From the NCBI GenBank assembly GCA_963921425.1, contig OY992832.1:18264835-18328834 (forward strand): a stretch of 64,000 bases of DNA. Reading direction: 5' to 3'. Under the pieces are notes generated by a model. The model had not been told where the DNA came from. It made no database searches and saw only the letters and a program-made list of their open reading frames with translations. Of this stretch, positions 11,287 through 22,378 are shown piece by piece. Within the stretch, counting starts at the first letter, position 1; every line of letters starts with the position of its first letter. The translations under genes and the position numbers were made by a program. Source of the stretch: Dryas octopetala. Lineage: Eukaryota; Streptophyta; Magnoliopsida; Rosales; Rosaceae.

Positions 11287-13129
11287 AAATTGAAAAATGG
11301 ATGTCTGTTAGTTAAGTGTTTACGTGACTTTTGTTTATACTTTTTTTAATGATGTAGCTACCACATGGACTAAAAATAATTTAAAAATCTAAAACATTTA
11401 AAAATGTTAAAAATTAAAACTAAAATATAAAAAAATTAGGGACAAAAATGTCCATTCTGTCTTCACGCGTAGACACACCCTCTCTGCCTCTGTTTATCTT
11501 TTGTTTTTTTTTTTCTTCTTTTTCTCTCCTCCCTTCTTCTTCCTCCTCGCGTGCAACCATATCCCCTGCCCTCACTGGTTTTCTTTTTTTCCGGCCACTT
11601 CTCACCGACCTGAGACCACCATCTTCTTCCTCTCACTCTCCTTTCTCTCTCCCCGAGTGTTTTTCTCTCTCATTGGACCCATGTTCTCTATTTTGTGTAT
11701 TTCCTCTGAATAATCGATATATATATATACTAATTTCAGTTCCAATCTGTGTGAACAGAGAATTAATCAGATCACATACTAATATGGGTACTACATAGAT
11801 CAAAACCAAAGCCAAAAAGATTGTTTAAAAAAAAAGTAGGAAATAATCAGAGCAGAACCCAATTGAACCAAATGAAAATTCAAAGCAATCTTATGAAGAT
11901 TAATCCAATACCTAAAAGCCAGAAACTGAAAGAAAGTTGAAATTTTTGCAAAGGGAAAGAGAAATGAAGAGTACCCCAGTGGAGAAAGTAGTCACCAGAT
12001 GAAAAACCAAAAAAGAAAGTGAGAAAGAAAGCAAAAGGCAAATGGGGAATCCTCAGCTTTGGTCTCTCTCTCACTCTTTTTCTTTTCTGCTTTTTGGGAG
12101 CTCAGAGCCTCAAGCAATACAGCTAGAATAGCTTTATATTTATGAATATGTTATGTAAGTTTGTAACTTATGTGTCTATGAACATGTTTCTTTCTTGTTT
12201 ATTTGGTATCTGATTTTGATTGTGGATAGAAAGACAAGAAATGGGGCGGCACAAAAGCAAGATAAAGAAAGGAAAATTCAATCCCAGCACGAAGTTTTTC
12301 TCATTCAGTCATACTCATTAACTCATACTTTAATCATGCAACAAAATGAGTAATTTAATCACACAAGAATGAAGAGGAGGTCAAGATGATGAAGAATACC
12401 ACCTGACCCGACCCGACTCGTCCCGCCGCCGAAAAAGCTAGAAAACGGCCGGAGAAGCCGCCGGCTTTGAGAGCACGATTTGCTGTGCTCGGTGGTCCGA
12501 TGAACAATCCAATGGCACCACGAGACTCAGAACAACGAGGGGAACAACCCAGTAGGTCTTGTGCCCCGTCACGGCCGAATCTAATTCACCGCCGGAGTGA
12601 TTGTCGGCCTAAGCTTCGAAACGCCATTAATGGCGGTCCGATGAGAAAGAGAAAAACACTCGGGGAGAGAGAGGAGAGTGAAAGGAAGAAGATCGTGGTC
12701 TCGGGTCGGCGAGAAGTGGCCGGAAAAAAGAAAACCAGTGAGGGCAAGGGATATGGTCGCACGCGAGGAGGAAGAAGAAGAAGGGAGGAGAGAAAAAGAA
12801 GAAAAAAGAAAGAAAAGAGAAACAACAGCAGAGGGGTGTGTTTGGAGTGTGTCTGCGCGTGAGGACAGAATGGACATTTTTGTCCCTAATTTTTTTATAT
12901 TTTGGTTTTAGTTTTTAACATTTTAAAATGTTTTGAATTTTTAAATTATTTTTAGTCTACGTGGCAGCCACGTCATTAAAAAAAGTCTAGTCATCAAAAG
13001 CCACGTACACACTTAACTAACAGACATCCATTTTTCAATTTAGATCATAATTGGGGTAGTCATTTGAAATATTAATTTGTTCATGGACCCAGTTGAAATG
13101 GCCTACATAGTTAAGTAACTATATTGAAC

Positions 13130-13452
13130 TTTTGCCAAAAAAACAAAACACACCCATACAACCCCTCCCCTCCCTCCCTTCACCCGACTACCCTCCCTTT
13201 CCCTTTCTCTCTCTTTCTTCTATTGATGAGCACTTGATGTTAAGATATTTTTTATTTTCTGGAGTTCTTCTAAATAATAGAGAATGGAGTTACCTTTTCA
13301 TATTTCTTTTGCAAAAAATAAAGGTTAACTAGGTTGGGTTTGACAAGTTAGAGGGTGAGGGAAGTGTCATTCGACAAGTTCTCCTGCTGGGTTACCTCTT
13401 CGATGGGCCGGGGTTGTTGCCAAAGCTGGACAAAGACAGAAAGGGAGATATG

Positions 13453-13488
<36 letters not shown>

Positions 13489-13560
13489 GTGGTCGGGTGA
13501 AGGGAGGGGAAGGGCTGTGTGGGTGTGGGTGTGTTTTGTTTTCTTTTTGTCTGTTGATGG
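13130..13560. repeat. Inner inverted repeat in the right part of the large fold-back element
   Basis: AACAAAACACACCCATACA with CCCCTCCC (13138-13170) is mirrored by GGGAGGGGAAGG with GTGTGGGTGTGTTTTGTT (13500-13548). A (GA)n tract lies at 13456-13485. This suggests a further, separate fold-back unit inserted near the right end of the larger element. Confidence 0.55.
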
Positions 13561-13697
13561 GGTGTGCAAAGAGAGAAATGGAATTGGACTTTGGGTGAAG
13601 GAGGGAGAAATGAGTCTTTTCACTTTGGTTTTTTATTTTTATTTTTTTAAAAGGGGTGTGGTAAAAAAAAAAAGGTATACAAATAGCAACACTCTTG

Positions 13698-14518
13698 GAA
13701 ATCCAAGGACTACATTGAACAAAGGAACATATATGGAAAGCTCGTTTCTTTGTCCTCTCACGGCCCTAGAGTTAATGGATCACTTCTTCTTGCGTTTAAG
13801 CATAGTTATGAGTCCAATTACAAGGATAGTCCCATACCAATCCCCACTGGGCCACATGAGATGAACAATTTCGATCACAACTCAACCGTCAGCTCAGCCA
13901 CAATGATGAAGAATTTCGTCTAAAATTAGCCTAAAGAGGTAAAATTGAAAACTTTTTGAGTAGATAAAAAAAATTACAATGCATTAAACGGATTATTTAA
14001 TGAAGGCTCTCAAAAGCAAAAAAAGCTCCACAAGGACAAACCTGGCCATCCACAAGGACCATAACCCCTTTTGCTTTTCTTTTTGGTCACATTAATCTTT
14101 GGTGTCTATGATTTCCACTAAGGTCAAAGTACTTTATTTTAACCAATTTTCACCCTTATAATTTTTTTAATGGTTGCAGTTTGAAACAAATTTTTAATTC
14201 CATTAATTTTGTTAATTTGGGGGTGGAAGGATTGAACTTGAGTGCATAGTGGACAATTTCACGATCCTTCCAACTGGATTATCCAACAATTGCAACAAAA
14301 ATAGCATGTTAAGGGGGAGATGAAATAACATGGATTCCATTAATAAGGGTATTTTTTTGATCTGGGGAAGGAGGAGTCCAACTTGGGACCTCTTCTAATA
14401 GTAGCAAAATAAATACCACTAAACAGTCTAAACTAGTAAGGGTAATTTAGACAGTGACAAATTGATAATGACGCTGAACCATCCAAAAAATCTAAAAGGC
14501 GCATTACTTGTTAAACAA
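13698..14518. other. Intergenic region without recognisable features
   Basis: About 820 bp between the large fold-back element and the next MULE. I see no gene, RNA or clear repeat. Confidence 0.5.
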
Positions 14519-15758
14519 GGGTAAAGTTCACTGACACCACATGAGGTTTCATTTTATTCCACTTAGACCCCCTATGTTTCGTAAATTTCACCAACACCCC
14601 TATGTTTTAACCCCTAGATAACCAAGTTGACAGTCAAGGGGGAAGACCGCCTTTCCCTCTTGGTGGATTCCTAAAGATGGTTCATAGGACTAACGAGGCC
14701 CCATATGCTCATCCCATCAAAACAGTAGTATTGTTTCCCTCATAGAGAAAACTTCTCATCCCATGATCTTCCTCTCATTCTTCTTTGAGATTCCCCTTAT
14801 CTTTTTCTCTTAGATTGAAGTAGGAGCAAAGTTGGCATACGTATGCCAAGCACAATACTTAACATTAGCATGAGGAAATATAGTGTGGAGTGCCCCTTAA
14901 TATTCCTTTATGCCTATGAGCCTATCACTCATGAAAAATAATGGTTCTGTCTTCACTCTCTCCTATATATTGATGCAACATAGTCAAGAAAAACCCCCAA
15001 AATTCATTAGTCCCACCTACACACACAAATACTGCCAATAGAAACAACCTACTATTTGCATCTAATGCCACTGCACATAAAATAACCCCACCATATGAAC
15101 CTTTCAAATAACACCCATCTAGTCCAATGAACGGCCTACAACCATGTAAATAGGTTTGAAGCTTCACTCATGCTTCGCTATGAGAGAAGAAGATAAGAGG
15201 GATTTCAGAGAAGAATGAGAGAGAGATGATGAGATTGATGGAGTTTGAGTATTTAACTCAAAATTAATTAGAAATGGGTGAAGAGTTGCAAGACCTTATA
15301 AGAACATATGCTAAACTCTAGTTTTTCGATGTGGGACATTGCTCCACATTACTCTCGATCAACACACTCCCACACGTGTGGCGAGAATTTTGAGCCTAAC
15401 ACGTGAACAAATTGTATCAAGTAACGTGGAAGCACATGCGACCATTGAGTTTTACACGCAAATAATCAAATTCTGATACTATAATAAAATTTGAGCATTC
15501 AACGTAAAACTAATTGACAATAGGTAAAGAAACCAAAGACTTTATAAGCACATATGCTAAACTTTAGTTTTTCGATGTGTGACATTACTCTCAACATGGA
15601 TGAGATGTTTTTCTTTTGAAGAAAACAATACTATTAGTCGTGCGAGGTCAATCTGGTTATCAGGCATTAAAAAATAGGGGTGTCAGTAGAATTCTGGAAA
15701 CATGCAGGGTCTAAGTTGAATAAAATAAAATCTCAAGGAGTGTAAGTGAATTTTTCCC
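14519..15758. mobile_element. Degenerate Mutator-like element (about 1.24 kb) with inverted ends and a transposase remnant
   Basis: The left end (GGGTAAAGTTCACTGACACC, then GAGGTTTCATTTTATTCCAC and TTAGACCCCCTATGTTTC) is mirrored by the right end (GAAACATGCAGGGTCTAAG, GAATAAAATAAAATCTCAAG, GTAAGTGAATTTTTCCC), giving inverted repeats of about 80 bp. Inside is a broken MULE transposase piece at 14805-15167. The interior also has a direct repeat: the block around TTTTTCGATGTGGGACATTG (about 15320) recurs as TTTTTCGATGTGTGACATTA (about 15568). I could not find a clear 9-bp target duplication. The right end lies 285 bp upstream of the WD40 gene start codon. Confidence 0.75.
14805..15167 (-). pseudogene. 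MuDR/MULE transposase fragment (broken)
   Basis: Read on the minus strand, the first 80 codons contain GCRPFIGLDGCYLKGSYGG, followed by AVALDANSRLFLLAVFV and FLTMLHQYIG. This resembles the catalytic-core start of MULE transposases, where the D of GLDG is a catalytic Asp. After a stop at 14925 the homology continues in another frame as FMSDRLIGIKEY, a stop codon, then a block ending FPHANVKYCAWHTYANF, which parallels the second catalytic region and the C-x-H-x-x-x-N area. There is one frameshift plus at least one in-frame stop, and the N- and C-terminal parts are missing. It cannot make an active enzyme. Confidence 0.85.
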
Positions 15759-16042
15759 ATCTTTTTCTTGTTTCCAATTTTGTACAACCACGAAACACGT
15801 GCATGCGCTCTCATCGACACAATGGGGACCTCCATCCCCATTTCTCAAAGTCAAAGTCAACCCACGTTCCCAACCCCAGTGGACACACCAGTACACCCCC
15901 AGGCAGTTGATCCGACCTCCACCGCAAAGCATCAAAACCAAACAAACACCGAGAGAGAAGAGACCAACAACACAGAAATCAAAACCAGTCAGAAACACAC
16001 ACTACGATCATATTCATGTGTGGTCTCTGAGTTTTCTCGACA

Positions 16043-17104
16043 ATGTTCAACAACAGCAGCAAAAACGCGCTGGGCTTGATGTCGTCTTCGTCATCAACAA
16101 CAACGACGACGACGGCCACAACGACGTCGTCGAGTGGTCAACAAGCTCAATCTCTCATAAAGGCGTATTTCAAAACCCCGGAGGGCCGATACAAGCTCCA
16201 CTCTGAGAAGACTCGCCCCGCGAATCTCCTCCCCTTCTCGCACGCCAAGTCAATCTCTCAGGTATAACAAATACGACGGCTTTAATTGCGTTTAATTACC
16301 ACTGTGTGATCCGAACAAGGCCTATGGTCTTGTTGTATTGCTCTCTGTTGACTCCGAGTTAGTCAGTGTTTGGTTGTGGATTTTAGGTGACCCTAGCCCA
16401 GCTCAAGGACAAGCCTAGCCAGGCTACTTTGCAACCCAGCTCCAGCACGTCGGCGAGCGGCGGAGTGAGGTCTGCGGCGGCGAGGCTGTTGGGGGGAAAT
16501 GGGGGCAAAGCGCTTGGCTTTGTAGGAGGGAGTGGAAGTAGCAAAACGAGTAATGGAAGTAGTAGGAGTGCTTATTTTGGGATTGGACCCCTTTCTATGC
16601 TTAATTCGAATTATGGAAGTAAAGGGTCCTATTTGGTTTTCAATGTTGGAGATACCATCTACATCAGCGACCTCAATTCCCCCGATAAGGTAATTTTGGT
16701 GTTCTTGGAGTTTGCTCAATTGGGTCTTTTTTCTTCTCTTGTTTTGGGAAATTTGTGTAAAAGGGTCTGGGAAATTTATGTGTAGGATCCCATAAAATTG
16801 TTGCATTTTAGCCATTCGAATCCTGTGTGCCACGCATTTGATTCAGAAGCCAAGGATGGGCATGACTTACTTATTGGATTGAGCTCTGGAGATGGTAAGG
16901 ATTTATTGCATATTTGCATGTGATTGATGGGGTTCTGTGAAGATGAGCCTGTGTTTGTGACTTGCGTGCTCTGTGTGTTATTGTAGTTTACTCAGTGTCT
17001 TTGAGACAACAATTGCAAGATGTTGGGAAGAAGCTTGTTGGCGCCCAACATTATAACAAAGAAGGTTCTGTCAATAGCAGGCAAGAATATAGTCTCAACT
17101 TCAC

Positions 17105-17145
<41 letters not shown>

Positions 17146-18899
17146 GTTATTATTATTATTATTATTACTTTGTATTCTTTCCTTTTATAAGCTTTTTGGT
17201 CTGCCTATCTATTGGGAATGCATATTTATCACCTATGGCTTGGATAGATAGATATATATATATATATATATCTCTTGATAGTCTTACGAAGAAATGGTGT
17301 CAGTCAAGGAATATGGCATAAGTTATTTAACAATAGCACTTGTTGAATAAGTGGGCTGAGAGTTCCTTATCCAGCAAAATTCCCACTTTTGGTACCCGGA
17401 ATGTATATCATAGTGGAAGCAAAAAAGTGGATTGTTATATCAACAATCTTCAAACACAGTTTTCTTATGTAATATGAATGTGATAACTCTTGTTGTCTAA
17501 TGGCTCAGCAAGGTTATAACACTGAGAAGAATCAAAACCAAGAAATTTAAAATAAGGGGGGAGAGAGTGAGAGAGATTATTTTTTTGGGTTTGGGCCATT
17601 TGGCTGTTTGGTATGTGCTTAGCAGTCTGAATACACAAACTAACTAGTTGTTTTTAGCAGTCGGTGTACCAGCACTGCATGGGTTCCTAAAGGCAATGGT
17701 GCCTTTGTTGCTGCTCATGCTGATGGAAACTTGTATGTGTATGAGAAGGCAAGCCTTAACTTTCATTTTTTTTTTTTTTCAATGATTAATTTTTGCCTGG
17801 TTTCCCTGTTGGTTTGCTCTACTACATGAACTGAGGTCAATGTAATTTACTTTAGAGTAAGGATGGTGCTGTGGATTCATCTTTCCCAGTTATAAAGGAT
17901 CATACTCAATTTTCAGTGGCTCATGCAAGATCCAGTAAGGTATATCAATATTTAAAATTTCTTTGCATGTATTAAGTAGTTCATTGTTATACATAGTTTA
18001 CTGCTTATGTTCAAGATTGTCTTTTAAAGTACTTGCTAATTTGCTATTATGGCCAAGTTCAGGTCATATTGGTAAGCTGCTTGTCATTATAACCAAGACA
18101 TTTTTGTTTTAGCTGCTTCTGCAATACTCACATATAGATTCTGGAATTTGGCTAATCAAAATGTAACTTTTTGTTATTTCTTAAGGCTTATTAAAGAAAC
18201 AAATGTAGAACTGTTGGCCATCTTCCTTATGGTTTCTTTTGTTCTTTCTTATGTTTTGTCTGTAGAGTAATCCAATTTCCAGATGGCATATTTGCCAAGG
18301 TTCAATAAGCTGCATTGCGTACTCTGCAGACGGGGCATTTTTGGCAATAGTTGGTAGAGATGGTATTTTTCAATCTGTTAGGCATGTGATTTTATCGATG
18401 AGTGCATCTGTTAATTAGTGCTGATATTAGATGCTATATGTAGGATACTTGCGAGTGTTTGACTACTTAAAAGAACAACTAATATGTGGTGGCAAGAGTT
18501 ATTATGGTGCTCTTCTTTGTTGCGCCTGGAGGTAAAAAGATAAAATATATATTTATATATTTTCGCTTCATTGATATGTGAATAATGCTTGGTCACGTCT
18601 TGCTCTCAGTATATCCAGAACGATATACTTGCATATCACATGATGTCTTCATACTTATCTTCCTCATAAAGAATGTTCACACCTTATGATGATCATGTTT
18701 GACCTTCATTTTGTGTTGTTTTTCAGTCCGGATGGAAAATACATTCTGACTGGAGGGGAAGATGATCTTGTTATGGTATGGAGCATGGAAGATAGAAAGG
18801 TAGTAGCTTGGGGTGAAGGGCACAACTCTTGGGTACAGTTTCAGCAGAACTTTGGTCATATTAATTAAGCTTCCTCCTCCCCCATCTCCCCCCCCCCCC

Positions 18900-18932
<33 letters not shown>

Positions 18933-20029
18933 AGTTTTGATTTATCGTAACTCATGGGCATCTTACACCTTTTAGCCTTGGTGTTTGCAGGTTAGTGGTG
19001 TGGCTTTTGACTTGTATTGGTCATCACCAACTTCAGATGGCACAGAAGAAAATGTTGTTTATCGCTTTGGTTCTGTGGGTCAGGTATTTGCTTTCCCCCC
19101 CTTCTCTGCCCTCCCAAAAGAAAACACTGAGAAGATATCCCATGCTTGGCATGTTTAAAAATAAAAAACACTTAAGGGCTTATTATCTTAATCAGCTTCT
19201 AATATTATATATCATTCCAACTTCTGTGCACCACAGCTATGCTGCATATACTCTTGAAGGTTTTCTCTTGCTGGTTGTTAGTACAACATTGTCTTTACCT
19301 ATTAGAACCAAATTATGTAAATCCACATAAAAATTGCAATTGCTAGGTGTGGGATTTTCAAGATTACTTCAATTATTGTGGAAGAAAATATTTGAACCTG
19401 GGACATGATTTATTTTTGTGAACCTAGAAGTTGTCCATAAAATATCTTACTTTGTTCTGAATGTCACTACTTAACATACATGTGTACAGGACACAAAATT
19501 ACTTCTATGGGACCTGTCAATGGATGAGATTGTAGTGCCACTTCGCCGGTGTTCACTTGGTGGGTCTCCCACATTCAGTACTGGTAGCCAGTCATCTCAT
19601 TGGGACAGCAGTTTCCCAGTTGGCACTCTCCAACCTGCTCCAAGCATGCGGAACGTTCCAAAGCTCTCCCCACTAGCGGCTCACTGCGTTCATTCTGAGC
19701 CCCTATCTGGCTTAGTTTTTACCCAGGAAGCTATTCTCACTGCATCTTGGGAAGGGCATGTGAAAATTTGGCTGAGACCAGGTGAACCTGAAAGTAAATC
19801 GAACAACTCAGAAGCCCTGCTAGGTGCTGGTTCAAAGGACGAACGAACACTGACAGGAAATGTTCGCACAGAATCACCAAAAAGCAACCCATGGCTGGAA
19901 AATAAATCAAACAACTCACAAGCCATGCTAGGTGCTAGTTCAAAGGACCAACAACCACTGGCAGGTAAAGGTGGTGCCTTTAGTTACAAAGAAATGTCAA
20001 AAAGCAATAGATTGGCGTACCTTCCATAG
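16043..20029 (+). CDS. WDR20/DMWD/CreC-type WD40 repeat protein
   Basis: Eleven exons join in frame to 606 residues: 16043-16261, 16387-16689, 16786-16894, 16987-17080, 17661-17748, 17856-17939, 18266-18362, 18444-18531, 18727-18832, 18991-19083, 19490-20029. The product matches the plant relatives of animal WDR20/DMWD and fungal CreC, which act as scaffolds for deubiquitinases (USP12/46, CreB); that role is family knowledge. Recognisable blocks are [16 protein letters not shown] near the N terminus, [89 protein letters not shown] and [13 protein letters not shown], consistent with a WD40 propeller. Introns 4 and 5 must start with GC (17081 and 17749) to keep conserved protein blocks. The C-terminal tail holds a 36-codon tandem duplication (about residues 530-586). 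The N terminus is rich in Ser/Thr. Confidence 0.92.
17108..17167. repeat. (ATT)n microsatellite in intron 4 of the WD40 gene
   Basis: About 20 TTA/ATT units with one interruption lie just inside intron 4, about 28 bp after the GC donor. Confidence 0.85.
18891..18932. repeat. Poly-C plus (CT)n tract in intron 9 of the WD40 gene
   Basis: A run of C residues followed by about 14 CT units lies in the 158-bp intron between exons 9 and 10. It provides a pyrimidine-rich region upstream of the acceptor at 18990. Confidence 0.8.
19796..19969 (+). repeat. 108-bp in-frame tandem duplication in the last WD40 exon
   Basis: AAATCGAACAACTCAGAAGC (19796) recurs as AAATCAAACAACTCACAAGC (19904), 108 bp or 36 codons later. 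Both units encode KSNNSxAxLGAxSKDxxxLxG. The duplication keeps the reading frame and lies after the last WD40 blade. Confidence 0.88.
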
Positions 20030-22378
20030 CGGAATCTCAGTTTGGACCTGTGATTATGCCACTTCCAAGCGATTGGGCCATTGAGTATGTTTTAGTCAAT
20101 GGCCATGCACAGAGAAAATAACCTAGCTCAAGGGGGTGACAATTTATTTTAGATAGACAGGGAGAGATAGAGAGAGAGGCACATGTTATAGCTGTATTAA
20201 CCATATATGTGGGAACAAGGGAACGTTCTTCTAGGAATTTGTAAGGGTAGGTTTATAACTTACAACTCACAATATTCACTTCATAGTGACTGAAAATTAT
20301 CTATAGGATAATACATGTACAATGCCTATGATTTTGCTCCTGCAGGGGCAAAATCTTTTCATTATAGCTGCTTCCGAGACCATGCTTTTGAGTAGTGGTC
20401 ACAGAAGCCAAATAAAGCAACACCCTCCTACACTTAGCTTGAAACATGACTGCATTGGTGTCTAACAAAAACTTTCTACTATAGCAAAGATTATTTCGTT
20501 TATATGGTTTGTTTATGAATCACAATATGATGCAATTCTGTAGAATACTGCTATAGCCGAGTTGGTAGCGGATCTCCAAAATCTATGGCTCTGTAATGCA
20601 ATCTTATGTTCAACATGGATGCAAACATTGGAGTTCAGCTAATTACATTGCAACTTGCAAGTGGTTGGTTGCACGTATTCTCAAATTTACCTTTTGAGCT
20701 CAAATTTATCTGTAAGGTACATTGATTTTAACTATTAAATTTTAAAATTTTTTTAGTTTAGCTATCAAAATTAAATAGCATTTTAAATTAGGTACTAGTT
20801 GAAAAGTTAAACAAAATAATAAAATAAAATGTATTAGAATTTACAAATATTACTTCACATGCAGTACGATAAAAAAATAAAAATAATATTATATCACAAA
20901 TATTACATTAATTTATACTATATTGTATTAAAAAAAAAATCAATCCAATCACAACTTAACTGTGACTATCTTGGTAAATTGAAAGAGACAACTCACACTA
21001 CTATACTATGTATTATTTTGAATAAAAGTATTGTTTTGACCTCTATTTATATTATATGATAGTATAATTTTCTAAAAAATTAAGTTACAACTTAACTGTG
21101 ACTGTCTCACAACTTATATGTGACTGTCGTTCAGTCACAACTAAATTTAAAGTTGTGAGTGTCGTACAGTCACAACTAAATGTGAAGTTGAGACTATATT
21201 AGCAAATTTTCAAGATAATATAAAAGTCTCAAGGTCAATTTTGTTAAAATCTTATAAATTTTAACTAACACTCATCATATGTGGGCCAAAGGACAAAAAT
21301 GTCAAATGGAAAAGACTCAAATCAAAGGGGCCAACATATTTATGACCTAAACTAAAAAATTATATTTAAATTTAGTAGTTCAATTGAAATATTATATGTT
21401 CTTCATGCTATACCAAAAAATTATTGAAATTTGATATTTAATTTTAATTTTCTATTATTGTATGGACAAGGAATGTAAACAACTTAGAATCTACTACGTG
21501 ACTTGCAAATTACTATATGCATCCAGAATTTACTTTAAAATTTTGTACCCATGCGGGTGTGGTGGTGAGGAAAAAACCTCGTAGGTACTCAAATTGGGTA
21601 ACACTGGTGCTTTATCACTCCCCTCTATGGCTCTATCTAATGTTTAAGCCATGGTACAGTTTCCGAGGCTCACATTTTCTCTCCTTTTCAGGAAGCATAG
21701 TTACTCCAAACTGTATAAGCTCACAAGTTACCGGCAAGGCAGCAACTACAATTGTGTGCATTTGTCATAATATATTGTAAACAGGCCCATTCAGGTGTGG
21801 ACGTCCGCACATTCGCATCCAGTGCCGAGCGCTCGGCCATTGTAAAAAACATGCTACCGAGCGCTCGGAAGCATGTTTGCACGTCCGTTCGTCTGCACCT
21901 GACCGAATCTATATTTGTTTTTGTAAAAGTACTAAACTCAAACATTCATGCCAAAGATCAATGGGATGAAGATATAACAAAACTAGCATAAAACACCTAT
22001 CCAGTGTTTTGTGGAAAAGCACCTACCATGATACTTTTCACATTTCTCACAAAACTTGTGAAAAGATTACATAAACTTGAAGGACCATGCACAGATAAGA
22101 AAAAATAGCTGGTTCAGCAATCACTAGGCAACAATTACACATTGACTGCTCTCCAAGGGAATGCTGCTTCAGCAGCTCACCAGCCATCAAATGGAAGACC
22201 CCAAAAACCTAACTTTTTCATAGTACAGCGAAATCTTGATCTTCCAAACAAACATGCACATAACTCTAGCATGGACTATGTTCATGATTCTTTGTGCACT
22301 TGCAAGTGGGAGTACAAGTGTATCCAATACACAGTTGTAAAATTCCTCGTGATCGCCATTTACCATGTCCCAAAACTC
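20030..22378. other. Intergenic region between the WD40 and histone-fold genes
   Basis: About 2.3 kb between convergent genes, containing both 3' UTRs. Around 20940-21195 the words TCACAACTTAACTGTGACT and CAGTCACAACTAAATTTAAAG recur in both orientations, suggesting a decayed MITE. An inverted repeat with CCGAGCGCTCGG palindromes lies at 21786-21899. No other gene is visible. Confidence 0.55.
21786..21899. repeat. Inverted repeat whose two arms each carry the palindrome CCGAGCGCTCGG
   Basis: The left arm begins near CAGGTGTGGACGTCCGCAC and the right arm ends with CACGTCCGTTCGTCTGCACCTG, its imperfect inverse. Each arm contains a perfect 12-bp palindrome CCGAGCGCTCGG (about 21821-21832 and 21859-21870). 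Related words occur near 40622, 41980 and 61385. It could be a MITE or a hairpin-forming repeat. Confidence 0.75.

Larger units (their letters stand above)
9524..13697. mobile_element. Large fold-back DNA element of about 4.2 kb, with another element nested in its left arm
   Basis: The outer ends are AGTGTTGTTATTTGCACAC and its near inverse CAAATAGCAACACT. Moving inward, both arms match in inverse order: the CAAAGTCCAATTTCATTTCT block (about 9630) with AATGGAATTGGACTTTG (about 13580); GGCCATTTCAACTGGGT (9722) with CAGTTGAAATGGCC (13090); ATGGATGTCTGTTAGTTAAG (11300) with CTTAACTAACAGACATCCAT (13013); and a long C/T-rich to G/A-rich pair (about 11430-11680 with 12630-12890). The centre lies near 12150. 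The left arm is interrupted by the nested insertion at 9795-11286. No transposase was found. Flanks such as TTTGAAAAT and TTGGAAAT could be a degenerate target duplication, but this is weak. Confidence 0.75.

Noticed and set aside
11448..12911. Several open frames of 60-131 codons on both strands
   Set aside because: They mirror each other because they lie in the inverted arms of one transposable element; no protein family is recognisable.
20554..20610. tRNA-like words (TAGCCGAGTTGGTAGCGGA)
   Set aside because: No acceptor stem, anticodon arm or T-arm of the right spacing follows; a chance D-arm-like string.
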